A program made the position numbers and the translations under genes. Positions 1 through 9,261 of a stretch of 53,928 bases of DNA are shown here, in pieces. The stretch lies in NCBI GenBank assembly GCA_035296905.1, contig DATHAA010000044.1, forward strand, positions 1 through 53,928, written 5' to 3'. How positions within the stretch are numbered: the stretch's first letter is position 1; each line of letters starts with the position of its first letter. The DNA comes from DATEOR01 sp035296905. Its GTDB lineage: Bacteria > Actinomycetota > Thermoleophilia > Gaiellales > Gaiellaceae. The notes beneath the pieces were generated by a model, which searched no databases, was not told the DNA's origin, and saw only the letters and a program-made list of their open reading frames with translations.

Positions 1-210
1 CACGTTCGCGGTCCTCGCGGTGCTGCCCTGGTCGCACTGACGCAGATCGGCGTCACGGTTGCCTTTGGCGTCCTGCTCGACACTTTCGTCGTGCGATCCA
101 TCCTCGTCCCAGCGGTGACAATCGACTTGGACGAGCGCATCTGGTGGCCCTCGGCGCTTGCGCGCCGCCTGCGGACCGAGCCGAAGTGGATACTCAGCCC
201 GCATGACTGA
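1..210 (+). pseudogene. MMPL/RND-family transporter, C-terminal fragment with a frameshift
   Basis: Only the 3' end of the gene lies in the window. The frame starting at base 2 reads TFAVLAVLPW and then hits a stop. From about base 31 the next frame reads VALTQIGVTVAFGVLLDTFVVR, which is the typical last transmembrane segment of MMPL lipid or drug exporters, and ends at the TGA at 208-210. One extra C in the CCC run near 26-28 would join the frames into a normal LPLVALTQ segment. The fragment is therefore either truly broken or carries a sequencing error. It overlaps the start of the MerR gene by 8 bp. Family assignment rests on about 60 residues. Confidence 0.6.
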
Positions 211-1087
211 GACTGCCGGAAACGGGGAGCTCGTGCGCATCGGAGAGCTCTCCCGGCGCACGAACGTGCCGATCGCCTCTCTCCGTGCTTGGGAAGCCCG
301 GTATGGATTACTGACGCCCACGCGTACGAAGGGCGGTTTCCGGCTCTACGGCCCCGACGACGTTGCGCGCGTACTCGCAATGCGCGCGAACCTCGAGCGT
401 AGGCTCTCTGCGGCAGAAGCGGCAAGGCTCGCGCTCGCCGACTCAGGGGCGCCCGCGCCCGGTCCGCTGCTCACGCTCGGACGCCGAGACCTCGCAAGCG
501 CGCTCGAGTCGTTCGACGAGAGCGGAGCCCAGGCGATTCTCGACCGTCTCTTCGGCACGCTCAGTATTGATGCGGTTCTCAGCGAGGTCGTGGTGACCTA
601 TCTGCACGAGCTAGGCGACCGGTGGGAGGGCGGCGAGGTGTCGATCGTTCAAGAGCACTTCGCCAGCAACGTGATCCGCGGCCGCCTGATGGCGCTCGCG
701 CGCGGTTGGGGGCGCGGCACCGGACCGCTTGCTCTCCTGGCGTGCGTGGAAGGCGAGCAGCACGACCTCCCGCTCGTCGTCTTCGGTTTGCTCCTTCGCG
801 AGCACGGCTGGCGAATCGCCTACTTCGGCGCAAATACGCCGCTTCAGTCGCTCGCGCGGGCGGTCGAGGAGATGAAGCCGGCGGCCGTCATCGTCTCCGG
901 GACGACGAAGGGAGCGCTCGAGCCTCACCGTGAGGGTCTCGGCGTGATTGGCCGAACGGCCGATCTCTACGTCGCGGGTTCGGATGCGAGCGACAACCTC
1001 GCTCGAGAGGTCGGCGCCACGTACCTGGACGGGAACATCTTCAGGGCGGCGGGCCTCGTCGCCGACCGGCACGCCTCGCAGGCCTGA
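203..1087 (+). CDS. MerR-family regulator with cobalamin-binding domain (CarH/LitR-like)
   Basis: The N-terminal ~70 residues form a MerR winged helix (IGELSRRTNVPIASLRAWEARYG). Next comes a four-helix B12-cap region with the VQEHFASN signature, and then a Rossmann-like cobalamin-binding domain containing GEQHDLPLVVFGLLLREHGW. This is the domain order of CarH/LitR regulators, which use adenosylcobalamin as a light sensor or respond to B12 itself. Light sensing is not shown by sequence alone. An in-frame GTG at 158 gives a longer form, but ATG at 203 directly precedes the MerR domain and overlaps the end of the upstream transporter. Its likely target is the promoter about 140 bp downstream, which is bracketed by direct repeats. 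Confidence 0.85.
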   Translation: MTETAGNGELVRIGELSRRTNVPIASLRAWEARYGLLTPTRTKGGFRLYGPDDVARVLAMRANLERRLSAAEAARLALADSGAPAPGPLLTLGRRDLASALESFDESGAQAILDRLFGTLSIDAVLSEVVVTYLHELGDRWEGGEVSIVQEHFASNVIRGRLMALARGWGRGTGPLALLACVEGEQHDLPLVVFGLLLREHGWRIAYFGANTPLQSLARAVEEMKPAAVIVSGTTKGALEPHREGLGVIGRTADLYVAGSDASDNLAREVGATYLDGNIFRAAGLVADRHASQA

Positions 1088-1203
1088 ATCCTGCGAGGGC
1101 GCCTCGGCCCGCGCGTACCGCCGCGCGGTTCGCTAGCCACGCACTCGGAGCGTGTTCGAGCGAGTAGAGGCGCACCGGCCCCGCGTCGGGCGACCCCGTT
1201 AGC

Positions 1204-1275
1204 TGTCTGAACAATAACTAGACAAACACTTGACAAAGGCTAAAAGCGCGCGTATCCTCAGCCTAGACAAACGCT
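1204..1275 (+). promoter_or_regulatory. Sigma70-type promoter flanked by direct repeats (candidate MerR/B12 operator)
   Basis: A consensus -35 TTGACA (1230-1235) and -10 TATCCT (1253-1258) are separated by 17 bp. The 13-mer CTAGACAAACACT (1218-1230) recurs as CTAGACAAACGCT (1263-1275), 45 bp apart, on either side of the promoter. An inverted TGTCT/AGACA pair lies at 1204-1208 and 1220-1224. A Shine-Dalgarno AGGAGG follows just before the DUF378 gene. Placement next to a B12-binding MerR gene suggests an operator, which is an inference. Confidence 0.7.
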
Positions 1276-1293
1276 ATACAGGAGGTCTACAGA

Positions 1294-1536
1294 ATGAAGA
1301 AGCTCGACTTACTGGCCGGCGTCCTCGTGATCGTCGGCGCCTTGAACTGGGGCCTGGTCGCAATGGCCGAGTTCGACCTCGTCGCTTGGATCTTCGGCGG
1401 AATGGAGTTCGGCGAGACGAACGCGGCGAGCCGCGTCATCTATGGGCTTGTCGGACTGGCGGCCCTGTACTGCATCGCGTCGTTCCTTGCCGGACGCCGA
1501 ACCGAGCGCCGGCCGGTGACAGCCGGGGCACGATGA
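1294..1536 (+). CDS. DUF378 small membrane protein
   Basis: An 80-residue protein with two membrane helices, opening with MKKLDLLAGVLVIVGALNWG. That pattern matches the DUF378 (YuzA-like) family, whose function is unknown. It starts at an ATG preceded by AGGAGG and is the first gene of a four-gene run in which each stop overlaps the next start. The consensus promoter and direct repeats immediately upstream imply regulated, probably strong expression. Control by the neighbouring MerR/B12 protein is inferred from position. Confidence 0.85.
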   Translation: MKKLDLLAGVLVIVGALNWGLVAMAEFDLVAWIFGGMEFGETNAASRVIYGLVGLAALYCIASFLAGRRTERRPVTAGAR

Positions 1537-1706
1537 TGCTGGCCAAGCGCGCCAGAGCGCTTCTCTTCGTGGCAGCGTTCGTCTCATTCGCGCTGTCCGT
1601 CTCCCTCTGGTTCAGCGGCAGCGAGCGGGAGGGAATCTTCGTCGGGCTCTGGGTGCCGTCGATCCTGGCGCTCGGCGCTCTTGTCGCACCGAGGGCAGCA
1701 GGATGA
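1533..1706 (+). CDS. Small membrane protein, 57 aa
   Basis: Starts at ATG 1533, overlapping the DUF378 stop (ATGATG), so it is probably translationally coupled. The protein has two hydrophobic stretches (ALLFVAAFVSFALSVSLWF and IFVGLWVPSILALGALVA) joined by a short charged loop, suggesting a two-helix inner-membrane protein. I do not recognise a family. Its place inside the regulated operon is the main reason to call it real. It is absent from the longest frame-based call because a longer out-of-context ORF in the same frame begins at 1230. Confidence 0.65.
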   Translation: MMLAKRARALLFVAAFVSFALSVSLWFSGSEREGIFVGLWVPSILALGALVAPRAAG

Positions 1707-1930
1707 ACCACCTCGGGATCTTCATCTCCGGCGCGGTCGTGACGCTCATCGTCGCGGCGTCGCTCACTCTCCTCATCTGGGGAGCGATCCTCGACGGCCG
1801 GGAGGAAGCGCGCCAGCGCGCGCTTCGCAGCCAACCGGACCTCGATGCCGTTCGTTCCGCTCGGAATGTCCATCCAATCGGCGAGCGCATCCCGCCCGCC
1901 GCCCAACCATCCACGAAAGGAACAGCATGA
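1703..1930 (+). CDS. Small membrane protein, 75 aa
   Basis: ATG at 1703 overlaps the previous stop by 4 bp. One N-terminal transmembrane helix (IFISGAVVTLIVAASLTLLIWGAIL) is followed by a charged, proline-rich tail. This topology would place the tail in the cytoplasm or just outside the membrane. No family recognised. Its stop overlaps the fasciclin start by 4 bp, continuing the tight packing of this operon. Confidence 0.6.
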   Translation: MNHLGIFISGAVVTLIVAASLTLLIWGAILDGREEARQRALRSQPDLDAVRSARNVHPIGERIPPAAQPSTKGTA

Positions 1931-2508
1931 ACACAGTACCCACTCCAAAGCTCCGCAAGGCGAGTTTTCTCGCCGCCGCGGCCCTCGCCGCCCTTGTCGT
2001 CGGTATCACCGGCTGCGGTGGGGACGAAACGGCCGCGGCCGAGGCGCCCGCGCAGACGATGGCCGTGGACACCTCGATGGGCGAGACCTCGGCGCCGGCT
2101 GATTTGGACATCGTCGGAACGGCCGTCGCAGCGGGCCAGTTCAAGACGCTGACCTCGCTCCTCCAGCAAACCGGGCTCGACAAGACGCTCGCCGAGAGCG
2201 GCCCGTACACCGTCTTCGCCCCGAACGACAAGGCGTTCGCGAAGGTGCCGGAGAAGACGCTGGACACCCTCGCATCGAATCCAGACAAGCTGAAGGCGGT
2301 GCTGCTTTACCACGTCGCCGATGGAGCGGTAAAGGCGGCTGACGTCGCCACCACGAGCTCGGTCGCGACGCTCAACGGCGCGTCGCTTCCGATCAAGGCC
2401 AATGACAGCGTCGTGCGCGTCGGTGGCGCCAAGGTGATCCAGGCCGACGTCATGGCTTCGAACGGCGTGATCCACATCATCGACGGCGTTCTCATCCCGC
2501 CTCAATAG
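1927..2508 (+). CDS. Fasciclin (FAS1) domain lipoprotein
   Basis: 193 residues. A lipoprotein signal peptide ends in VVGITGCGG, predicting lipidation of the Cys. After a short acidic linker, one FAS1 domain covers roughly residues 58-193, with the hallmark GPYTVFAPNDKAF and the terminal ASNGVIHIIDGVLIP box. FAS1 domains mediate adhesion or bind matrix and small ligands. ATG at 1927 follows AAAGGA. It is the last gene of the MerR/B12-linked operon and is followed by a strong terminator, so the operon appears to encode an envelope response. Confidence 0.93.
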   Translation: MNTVPTPKLRKASFLAAAALAALVVGITGCGGDETAAAEAPAQTMAVDTSMGETSAPADLDIVGTAVAAGQFKTLTSLLQQTGLDKTLAESGPYTVFAPNDKAFAKVPEKTLDTLASNPDKLKAVLLYHVADGAVKAADVATTSSVATLNGASLPIKANDSVVRVGGAKVIQADVMASNGVIHIIDGVLIPPQ

Positions 2509-2525
2509 ACCATCCTCACTTCGAG

Positions 2526-2560
2526 CCGGGAGGCGGTCGTTCAGGCCGCCTCCCGGGTTT
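2526..2560 (+). terminator. Rho-independent terminator after the fasciclin gene
   Basis: A perfect 11-bp stem, CCGGGAGGCGG (2526-2536) with CCGCCTCCCGG (2546-2556), closes a 9-nt loop and is followed by a short T run. It ends the DUF378-fasciclin operon. Confidence 0.85.
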
Positions 2561-2595
2561 ATGGAGTCAGCCGGGCTCGCGGAAGCGCTGCTACG

Positions 2596-2685
2596 TCAAG
2601 CCGCTGCCAGCGCGCCGTCCGGCACGGCAGGTCGCGCCAGGCTTTTCCGTACCCAGTCCAGGAGCAGCCGCTCGAGGTCAGCCAT
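2596..2685 (-). CDS. Possible coupled 29-residue ORF after the antiporter
   Basis: An ATG overlaps the antiporter stop (ATGGCTGA) and opens a 29-codon frame beginning MADLERLLLDWVRKSL, an amphipathic helix. It could be a coupled micropeptide, or the original antiporter C-terminus displaced by a frame change. Nothing else supports it, so confidence is low. Confidence 0.2.
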   Translation of the reverse strand: MADLERLLLDWVRKSLARPAVPDGALAAA

Positions 2686-4264
2686 CGAGCCGCGCTTCCT
2701 CGAGGTCCAGGTCGCGGATGACGCGGCGCATCACGACGTCGTCGATTCGCCGCTCGCGGCGCAGGTCGAAGACCGCGTTCCGCTCCGCCGTGAGCAGCTC
2801 GCGAAGGAGCCGCTGGTAGTCGAGCGAGCGGCTCTCGATCTCGCCGTCCGACTCCGGGTCGAAGCGGCTGCGGAAGCGCTGGTTGCGGAAGTTGAACATC
2901 GCCCGTATGCGCTCGAGCGTGTCGTTGCGCACCCAGTCCTCGTCCGCGAGCTCCTCGAGCCGCGCGAGAGCGGCTTCGGTGGCGTAGATGCGTGCCTTGT
3001 TCTCCTCCTTCTCGGTGCGGCCTTCGTCCTCGAGCCCGACCAGCTTCAGCAGGGCGGGGAACGACAGCCCCTGCACGACGAGCGAGGTGAGGATCACCCC
3101 GAACGTCAGGAAGATGACCAGGTCACGGTTCGGGAAGTCGTCGCCGGCGTCCGTGGTCAGCGGCAGCGCGAGCGCAGCGGCGAGCGAAACCGCTCCGCGC
3201 ATCCCGGCCCAGCCGAGGATGATCGACGCGCGGCCCGGGTTCTGGATCGGGCGCTTGACCCGGCGCATCCACGCGGTCAGATATGTCCCTGGAACGACCC
3301 AGAGGAAGCGCGCCCCGATGACGGCGAGCGAGACGACGGCCGCATAGCCGACGAGCCGGGCCGGTGAGTACCCGGAGAGCGCGTCGACGATGACGGGCAG
3401 CTGGAGGCCGACGAGCGCGAACAGCAGTGCGTTCAGGATGAAGAAGGTGATCTCCCACACGGCAAGGCCCTGAAGACGCGTCTGCCAGGTGGTCAGCTCG
3501 GGCGTGTACCAGCCCATGTAGATGCCGATGGTGACCGCCGCGAGCACACCTGAGACGCCGATGGCGATCGCGGGGAGGTAGGCGAAGTAGCCGCTCGTCA
3601 GCGAAAGGGTGATCGCGAGCGCCGGGTCCTTGACCTTGCGCCGAACGTGGCGGACCACGAAGCCGACGCCGAGTCCAACGGCGATTCCGCCGACCACGTT
3701 CAGCGCGAAGCTCCCAGCCGCCTCGCTCATCGAGAACGACCCGCTCACGACCGCGATGACTGCGAACTTGTAGGCCACGAGCGCCGTGCCGTCGTTGACG
3801 AGGCTCTCACCTTCGATCAGCGCGACGAGCCGCCGGGGGAGGCCGAGGCGCTCCGCGATCGCCGTGGCCGCGGTCGGGTCCGTCGGCGAGACGACCGCGC
3901 CCAGCACGAAGGCGACTCCCCAGCTGAGTCCCGGGATGAGCTCGTGCGCGACCACGGCCACGATGAGCATCGTGCTGAGCACGAGGCCGATCGCGAGGAG
4001 CGTGATGGCGAACGCGTTCTCGCGAAGGTCGCGGAGCGAGGTGAAGAACGCGGTTCCGTAAAGGAGGGGAGGGAGCACCGCGACGAGCACGAGGTCCGGC
4101 GGGAGCTCGAACTCCGGGATCCCAGGGATGAAGCCGAGCCCGAGACCGCCGACGACGAGCAGGATCGGGTACGGGATGCTCGTCCGCTCGGCCGCGACCA
4201 GCAAGAGCGCAACGACAGCGAGGATGGCCAGGAGGGCGAGGCTGTCTGCCGGGGAGAAAGTCAT
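2678..4264 (-). CDS. CPA1-family Na+/H+ antiporter (NhaP type)
   Basis: 528 residues with about 12 membrane helices over residues 1-410 and a cytoplasmic helical tail of about 120 residues. Visible CPA1 motifs are VVSPTDPTAATAIAERLGLP and the ion-binding LIEGESLVNDGTALV, plus WAGMRGAVSLAAALALP near residue 345. It should exchange cytoplasmic Na+ or K+ for H+ and so serve pH and salt balance. It is transcribed divergently from the GluRS-like gene with only 31 bp between the start codons. The track start at ATG 4264 fits a short first helix, as expected for the family. Confidence 0.93.
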   Translation of the reverse strand: MTFSPADSLALLAILAVVALLLVAAERTSIPYPILLVVGGLGLGFIPGIPEFELPPDLVLVAVLPPLLYGTAFFTSLRDLRENAFAITLLAIGLVLSTMLIVAVVAHELIPGLSWGVAFVLGAVVSPTDPTAATAIAERLGLPRRLVALIEGESLVNDGTALVAYKFAVIAVVSGSFSMSEAAGSFALNVVGGIAVGLGVGFVVRHVRRKVKDPALAITLSLTSGYFAYLPAIAIGVSGVLAAVTIGIYMGWYTPELTTWQTRLQGLAVWEITFFILNALLFALVGLQLPVIVDALSGYSPARLVGYAAVVSLAVIGARFLWVVPGTYLTAWMRRVKRPIQNPGRASIILGWAGMRGAVSLAAALALPLTTDAGDDFPNRDLVIFLTFGVILTSLVVQGLSFPALLKLVGLEDEGRTEKEENKARIYATEAALARLEELADEDWVRNDTLERIRAMFNFRNQRFRSRFDPESDGEIESRSLDYQRLLRELLTAERNAVFDLRRERRIDDVVMRRVIRDLDLEEARLDG

Positions 4265-4295
4265 TCCGCTGCGACGCGAACGTTAGATTGATCCA

Positions 4296-5300
4296 ATGGT
4301 TCGCGTCCGCTTCGCGCCGAGCCCGACAGGCTCGCTCCACGTGGGGAACGCCCTTAGCGCGGTCGTCAACCGGCGCGCCGGCGACTGGATGCTGCTCAGG
4401 ATCGACGACACCGATGCCTCCCGGAACGTCGCGGGAGGGGAGGAGGCGATCCTCGGTGACCTCGGCTGGCTCGGGATCGATTGGGACGAGGGGCCCGTGC
4501 GGCAGAGCGAGCGCCAGGATCGCTACCGGGAAGCGGCCGAGCGTATGGGAACCGACCGCTTCGACGGCGTGACGCTACTACGCGAGGACGGCACCGCCAC
4601 GTATCACCTGGCGAGCGTGGTGGACGACGCCGACTTCGGCATCACCCAGGTCTACCGTGGGAACGACCACCGGCCCAACGAGGATCTCCACCGTCGTCTT
4701 CACGAGGCCTTCGAGACGACACCGCCCGAGTACGTCCACCACGGGCTGATCCTCGGGGAGGACGGCAAGAAGCTCTCCAAGCGCGCGGCCGGGGCCACCG
4801 TCGCTTCGCTGCGCGAGCTCGGCTTCCCCGCCGGGGCGGTGCGCGCCTACCTGGACGAGCTAGGGGTGCCGCGCCACGACGTCCACTACGACCTCGCGCG
4901 CCTCCGGAGGCTCGCGATCGACGCGGTCGGCGCGATGCCCGACGACGAGCTCGCCGCGGCCGCGGACGCATCGCCCGAGGTCGTGCCTGCCTTGCGCGGT
5001 GCCCGCGACCTCCTCGAGGCGCGCGAGATCGCGCGCACGCTGGTCACCGCACCTCCTCCCGAGCCCAGCGAGCATCCTGAGACCCTGCTGCGCTTCCACG
5101 AGCTGCGGGAGCGAGCTCCCCAGACCCTGGATCAGTGGGCGGCGAAGGAGATCCTGCGGGAGCTCAAGGCCGTCGGAGGCAACCTCAAGGCGCTGCGCCG
5201 GGCGCTCACCGGGGCCGACCGCGGGCCGGAGCTCTGGACCGTGTTGGTTGCTCTGCCGCGCGACGAGGCCTTGCAGCGGGCGGACGCGGCCAGCTCGTGA
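4296..5300 (+). CDS. Shortened glutamyl-tRNA synthetase-like protein
   Basis: 334 residues against about 470 for normal GltX. The class I catalytic motifs are present: FAPSPTGSLHVGN (HIGH) at residues 6-18 and GKKLSKR (KMSKS) near 157. Between them the stem-contact/zinc insertion is largely missing: the sequence runs from RQDRYREAAERMG almost directly to ATYHLASVVDDADFGITQVYRGNDH. The C-terminal part is short but keeps the LRELKAVGGNLKALRRALTG-like end seen in GluRS. It could be a minimal GluRS, a paralogue with an altered substrate, or a non-canonical glutamylating enzyme. A -10 box TAGATT lies 6 nt before the ATG, suggesting a leaderless mRNA. Confidence 0.8.
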   Translation: MVRVRFAPSPTGSLHVGNALSAVVNRRAGDWMLLRIDDTDASRNVAGGEEAILGDLGWLGIDWDEGPVRQSERQDRYREAAERMGTDRFDGVTLLREDGTATYHLASVVDDADFGITQVYRGNDHRPNEDLHRRLHEAFETTPPEYVHHGLILGEDGKKLSKRAAGATVASLRELGFPAGAVRAYLDELGVPRHDVHYDLARLRRLAIDAVGAMPDDELAAAADASPEVVPALRGARDLLEAREIARTLVTAPPPEPSEHPETLLRFHELRERAPQTLDQWAAKEILRELKAVGGNLKALRRALTGADRGPELWTVLVALPRDEALQRADAASS

Positions 5301-6189
5301 GCTCGTCGCGAATCTCCTCGAAGGTCGCGAGGAACGCTTTCGGCTGGCCTGCGGGCGGCCCCGCGTCCCGCCGGGTGATGGCGACGATCCTGCGGCGCAC
5401 CGGCGCGGCGTCCACCACCTCGACCTCGGCCAGAGTGCCGCTCTCGAGCTCGTCCGCGACGGAGGTCTGAGGCAGGAGCGCGACGCCGAAGCCCTGCTCG
5501 ACCATTTTCTTCGCAGCGTCGATGTTGTCGAGCTCCATGCGGCCGGCCGGCGACACCCCCGCCGTGACAAAGAGCGCGCTCGTGAGGTCGTGGTAGCTGG
5601 AGGTACGGTCGAACTGGACGAGCTGCTCCTCCGCCAGATCCTTCATGCGGATGTGGCCTTCGCCTGCGAATGGATGGCCGGGCTCGACGACGAGAATCAG
5701 GCGGTCCTCGTAGAGCGGCGTGCTCAGGATGTCGGGGTGCTGCAGGGCGCGCACGAGACCGAGTGTCACCTGCTCCCGCAGGACGAGGTCGAGGATCTCC
5801 TCGGAGTGGCCGGTGCGCACGCTGACCAGGACGCGAGGAAAGCCCTCCGAGAAGCGCTTCAGGAGCGCAGGAAGGACGTAGGTCGACACCGCGGGCGCCG
5901 CTCCGATGGCGAGCCGGCCCGCGCCGCCACGTTCGAGGGCGTTGACCTGCATGCGCCCGTCGGTGAGCGTCTCGAGCGAGCGAACCGCGTAGGGGTGAAA
6001 GGCGTGACCTGCATCCGTGAGCCGCATGCCGCGCGGCCCGCGGACGAAGAGCTCCGCACCCAGGTCGGCCTCGAGCCCCTTGAGCCTCGCCGTCAGCGCA
6101 GGCTGGGAGATGAAGAGCGCCTCTGCCGCCCGGCTGACGCTCTGCAGCCTCGCCGTCTCCACGAAGGCTGTGATCTGGGTCAGGAGCAT
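5206..6189 (-). CDS. LysR-family transcriptional regulator
   Basis: An N-terminal winged HTH (residues 1-60, SVSRAAEALFISQPALTARLKGLEADLG) is followed by a periplasmic-binding-like effector domain to about residue 295. The last ~30 residues are Arg/Pro-rich, and their coding bases are antisense to the end of the GluRS-like gene, giving a 95-bp tail-to-tail overlap. Its ligand cannot be read from sequence. Being divergent from the small CDS and the glyoxylate-shunt genes, it may control them. ATG 6189 lies 6 nt below a -10 box. Confidence 0.92.
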   Translation of the reverse strand: MLLTQITAFVETARLQSVSRAAEALFISQPALTARLKGLEADLGAELFVRGPRGMRLTDAGHAFHPYAVRSLETLTDGRMQVNALERGGAGRLAIGAAPAVSTYVLPALLKRFSEGFPRVLVSVRTGHSEEILDLVLREQVTLGLVRALQHPDILSTPLYEDRLILVVEPGHPFAGEGHIRMKDLAEEQLVQFDRTSSYHDLTSALFVTAGVSPAGRMELDNIDAAKKMVEQGFGVALLPQTSVADELESGTLAEVEVVDAAPVRRRIVAITRRDAGPPAGQPKAFLATFEEIRDELTSWPRPPAARPRRAAEQPTRSRAPARGRPR

Positions 6190-6195
6190 CTATAG

Positions 6196-6223
6196 ATTCT
6201 AGTGATGACGATGATCGAAACAA
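6196..6223 (-). promoter_or_regulatory. LysR-gene promoter in the divergent intergenic region
   Basis: On the minus strand, TTGTTT (6223-6218) and TAGAAT (6201-6196) are 16 bp apart. The transcription start would fall at or beside the ATG at 6189. TAGATTCTA, overlapping the -10 box, is a small palindrome of the type LysR proteins may bind. The opposing strand carries TTGTGT (6228-6233), 18 bp, TACCCT (6252-6257), 6 nt before the ATG at 6264. Confidence 0.55.
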
Positions 6224-6263
6224 ATCATTGTGTGAATATCGGACGCAGGGGTACCCTCAATAC

Positions 6264-6410
6264 ATGGACGCCGTTGTCACCTTCGACTTCGATGCGGTCG
6301 AGCGCGAGGAGACCCCCGAGCCTCCGCGCCGTCCCTCTTATCTGAGCACCTCCGAAGTCGCGGATTGCACCTGTCCCGAATGGTGCGAGCGCGATCACGA
6401 CCGAGACTAG
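6264..6410 (+). CDS. Small cysteine-containing protein, 48 aa
   Basis: ATG 6264 lies 6 nt after a -10 box (TACCCT) with an 18-bp-spaced TTGTGT, so it would be translated from a leaderless message. The peptide is acidic and ends CTCPEWCERDHDRD. That C-x-C-P-x-W-C-x3-H tail resembles the short Cys/His motif of actinobacterial DUF6907-like proteins; this is recalled similarity, not a search result. It precedes the malate synthase gene by only 7 bp and may be cotranscribed with it. An alternative in-frame start at 6228 is less likely given the promoter. Confidence 0.55.
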   Translation: MDAVVTFDFDAVEREETPEPPRRPSYLSTSEVADCTCPEWCERDHDRD

Positions 6411-6417
6411 AACGAAG

Positions 6418-7971
<1,554 letters not shown>

Positions 7972-7980
7972 GAGGCCCCG

Positions 7981-9216
7981 ATGGACCGCTGGAACGGAAT
8001 CGAAAGGCTGTACACCGAAGAGGACGTGGAGCGGCTCCGCGGCACCATCCGCGTCGAGCACACGCTCGCCCGCCTCGGCGCGGAACGTCTCTGGCAGCTC
8101 CTGCAGGACGAGGACTACGTCGCTGCTCTCGGCGCCATGACCGGCGGCCAGGCGGTGCAGATGGTCAAGGCCGGCCTGAAGGCGATCTACCTTTCCGGCT
8201 GGCAGGTCGCAGCTGACGCCAATCTGGCGGAGCAGGTGTATCCCGATCAGAGCCTGTACCCGACGACGAGCGCCCCGGCGCTCGTTCGCCGACTCAACAA
8301 TGCGCTTCGCCGAGCCGACCAGATCGAGGCGGCGGAAGGCTCCAACGGCCGGTACTGGCTCGCGCCGATAGTCGCCGATGCCGAGGCCGGCTTCGGCGGG
8401 CCGCTGAACGCCTTCGAGCTGATGAAGTCGTTCATCGAGGCCGGCGCCGCCGGCGTCCACTTCGAAGACCAGCTTGCCTCGGAGAAGAAGTGCGGCCACC
8501 TGGGCGGCAAGGTGCTCGTCCCGACGAGCCAGTTCGTGCGGACGCTCACCGCCGCCCGGCTCGCGGCCGACGTCTGCGCCGTGCCGACCCTCGTCGTCGC
8601 GCGCACCGATGCCCTCAGCGCCACGCTGGTCACGAGCGACGTCGACGAGCGCGACCACGAGTTCGTCACCGGCGAACGTACGCCCGAGGGCTATTTCTTC
8701 GTCCAGCCGGGCCTCGAGTCTTCGATCGCGCGCGGGCTCGCGTACGCACCGTACGCGGATCTGATCTGGTTCGAGACCTCGACGCCGGACATGCAGGAGG
8801 CTGCGGACTTCGCGGGGGCGATCCGCGAGCGCTTCCCCGGCAAGATCCTCGCCTACAACTGCTCGCCCTCCTTCAACTGGAAGCGCCATCTCGGCGACGA
8901 CGAGATTGCCTCCTTCCAGCAGGAGCTGGGTCGCCTAGGCTACCGCTTCCAGTTCATTACGCTGGCGGGCTTCCACGCGCTGAATGCGTCGATGTTCGAG
9001 CTCGCCAAGGGCTATTCGGCCGAGGGCATGAGCGCCTACGTGCGGCTTCAGGAGCACGAATTCGAGCTCGAGGAGGACGGCTACACGGCCACGCGCCACC
9101 AGCGCGAGGTCGGAGCCGGCTACTTCGACCTCGTCGCCCAGGCGGTCTCGGGCGGCGAGAGCTCGACGCTCGCGCTCAAGGGCTCCACTGAAGAAGCGCA
9201 GTTCAGTAAGCACTGA
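7981..9216 (+). CDS. aceA: Isocitrate lyase
   Basis: 411 residues. Cleaves isocitrate to glyoxylate and succinate, supplying glyoxylate to the enzyme encoded just upstream. The catalytic KKCGHLGGKVL signature is near residues 170-180, following the DAEAGFGG metal-site motif, and the later NCSPSFNWK segment matches the substrate-binding site. Starts at ATG 7981 after AGGAGG. Having both shunt enzymes indicates growth on acetate, fatty acids or other C2-yielding carbon. Confidence 0.97.
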   Translation: MDRWNGIERLYTEEDVERLRGTIRVEHTLARLGAERLWQLLQDEDYVAALGAMTGGQAVQMVKAGLKAIYLSGWQVAADANLAEQVYPDQSLYPTTSAPALVRRLNNALRRADQIEAAEGSNGRYWLAPIVADAEAGFGGPLNAFELMKSFIEAGAAGVHFEDQLASEKKCGHLGGKVLVPTSQFVRTLTAARLAADVCAVPTLVVARTDALSATLVTSDVDERDHEFVTGERTPEGYFFVQPGLESSIARGLAYAPYADLIWFETSTPDMQEAADFAGAIRERFPGKILAYNCSPSFNWKRHLGDDEIASFQQELGRLGYRFQFITLAGFHALNASMFELAKGYSAEGMSAYVRLQEHEFELEEDGYTATRHQREVGAGYFDLVAQAVSGGESSTLALKGSTEEAQFSKH

Positions 9217-9261
9217 CCCCGCGCGGTTAGCCCCCGGCCCGTTCGCGGGTAGCAGGCGGCT

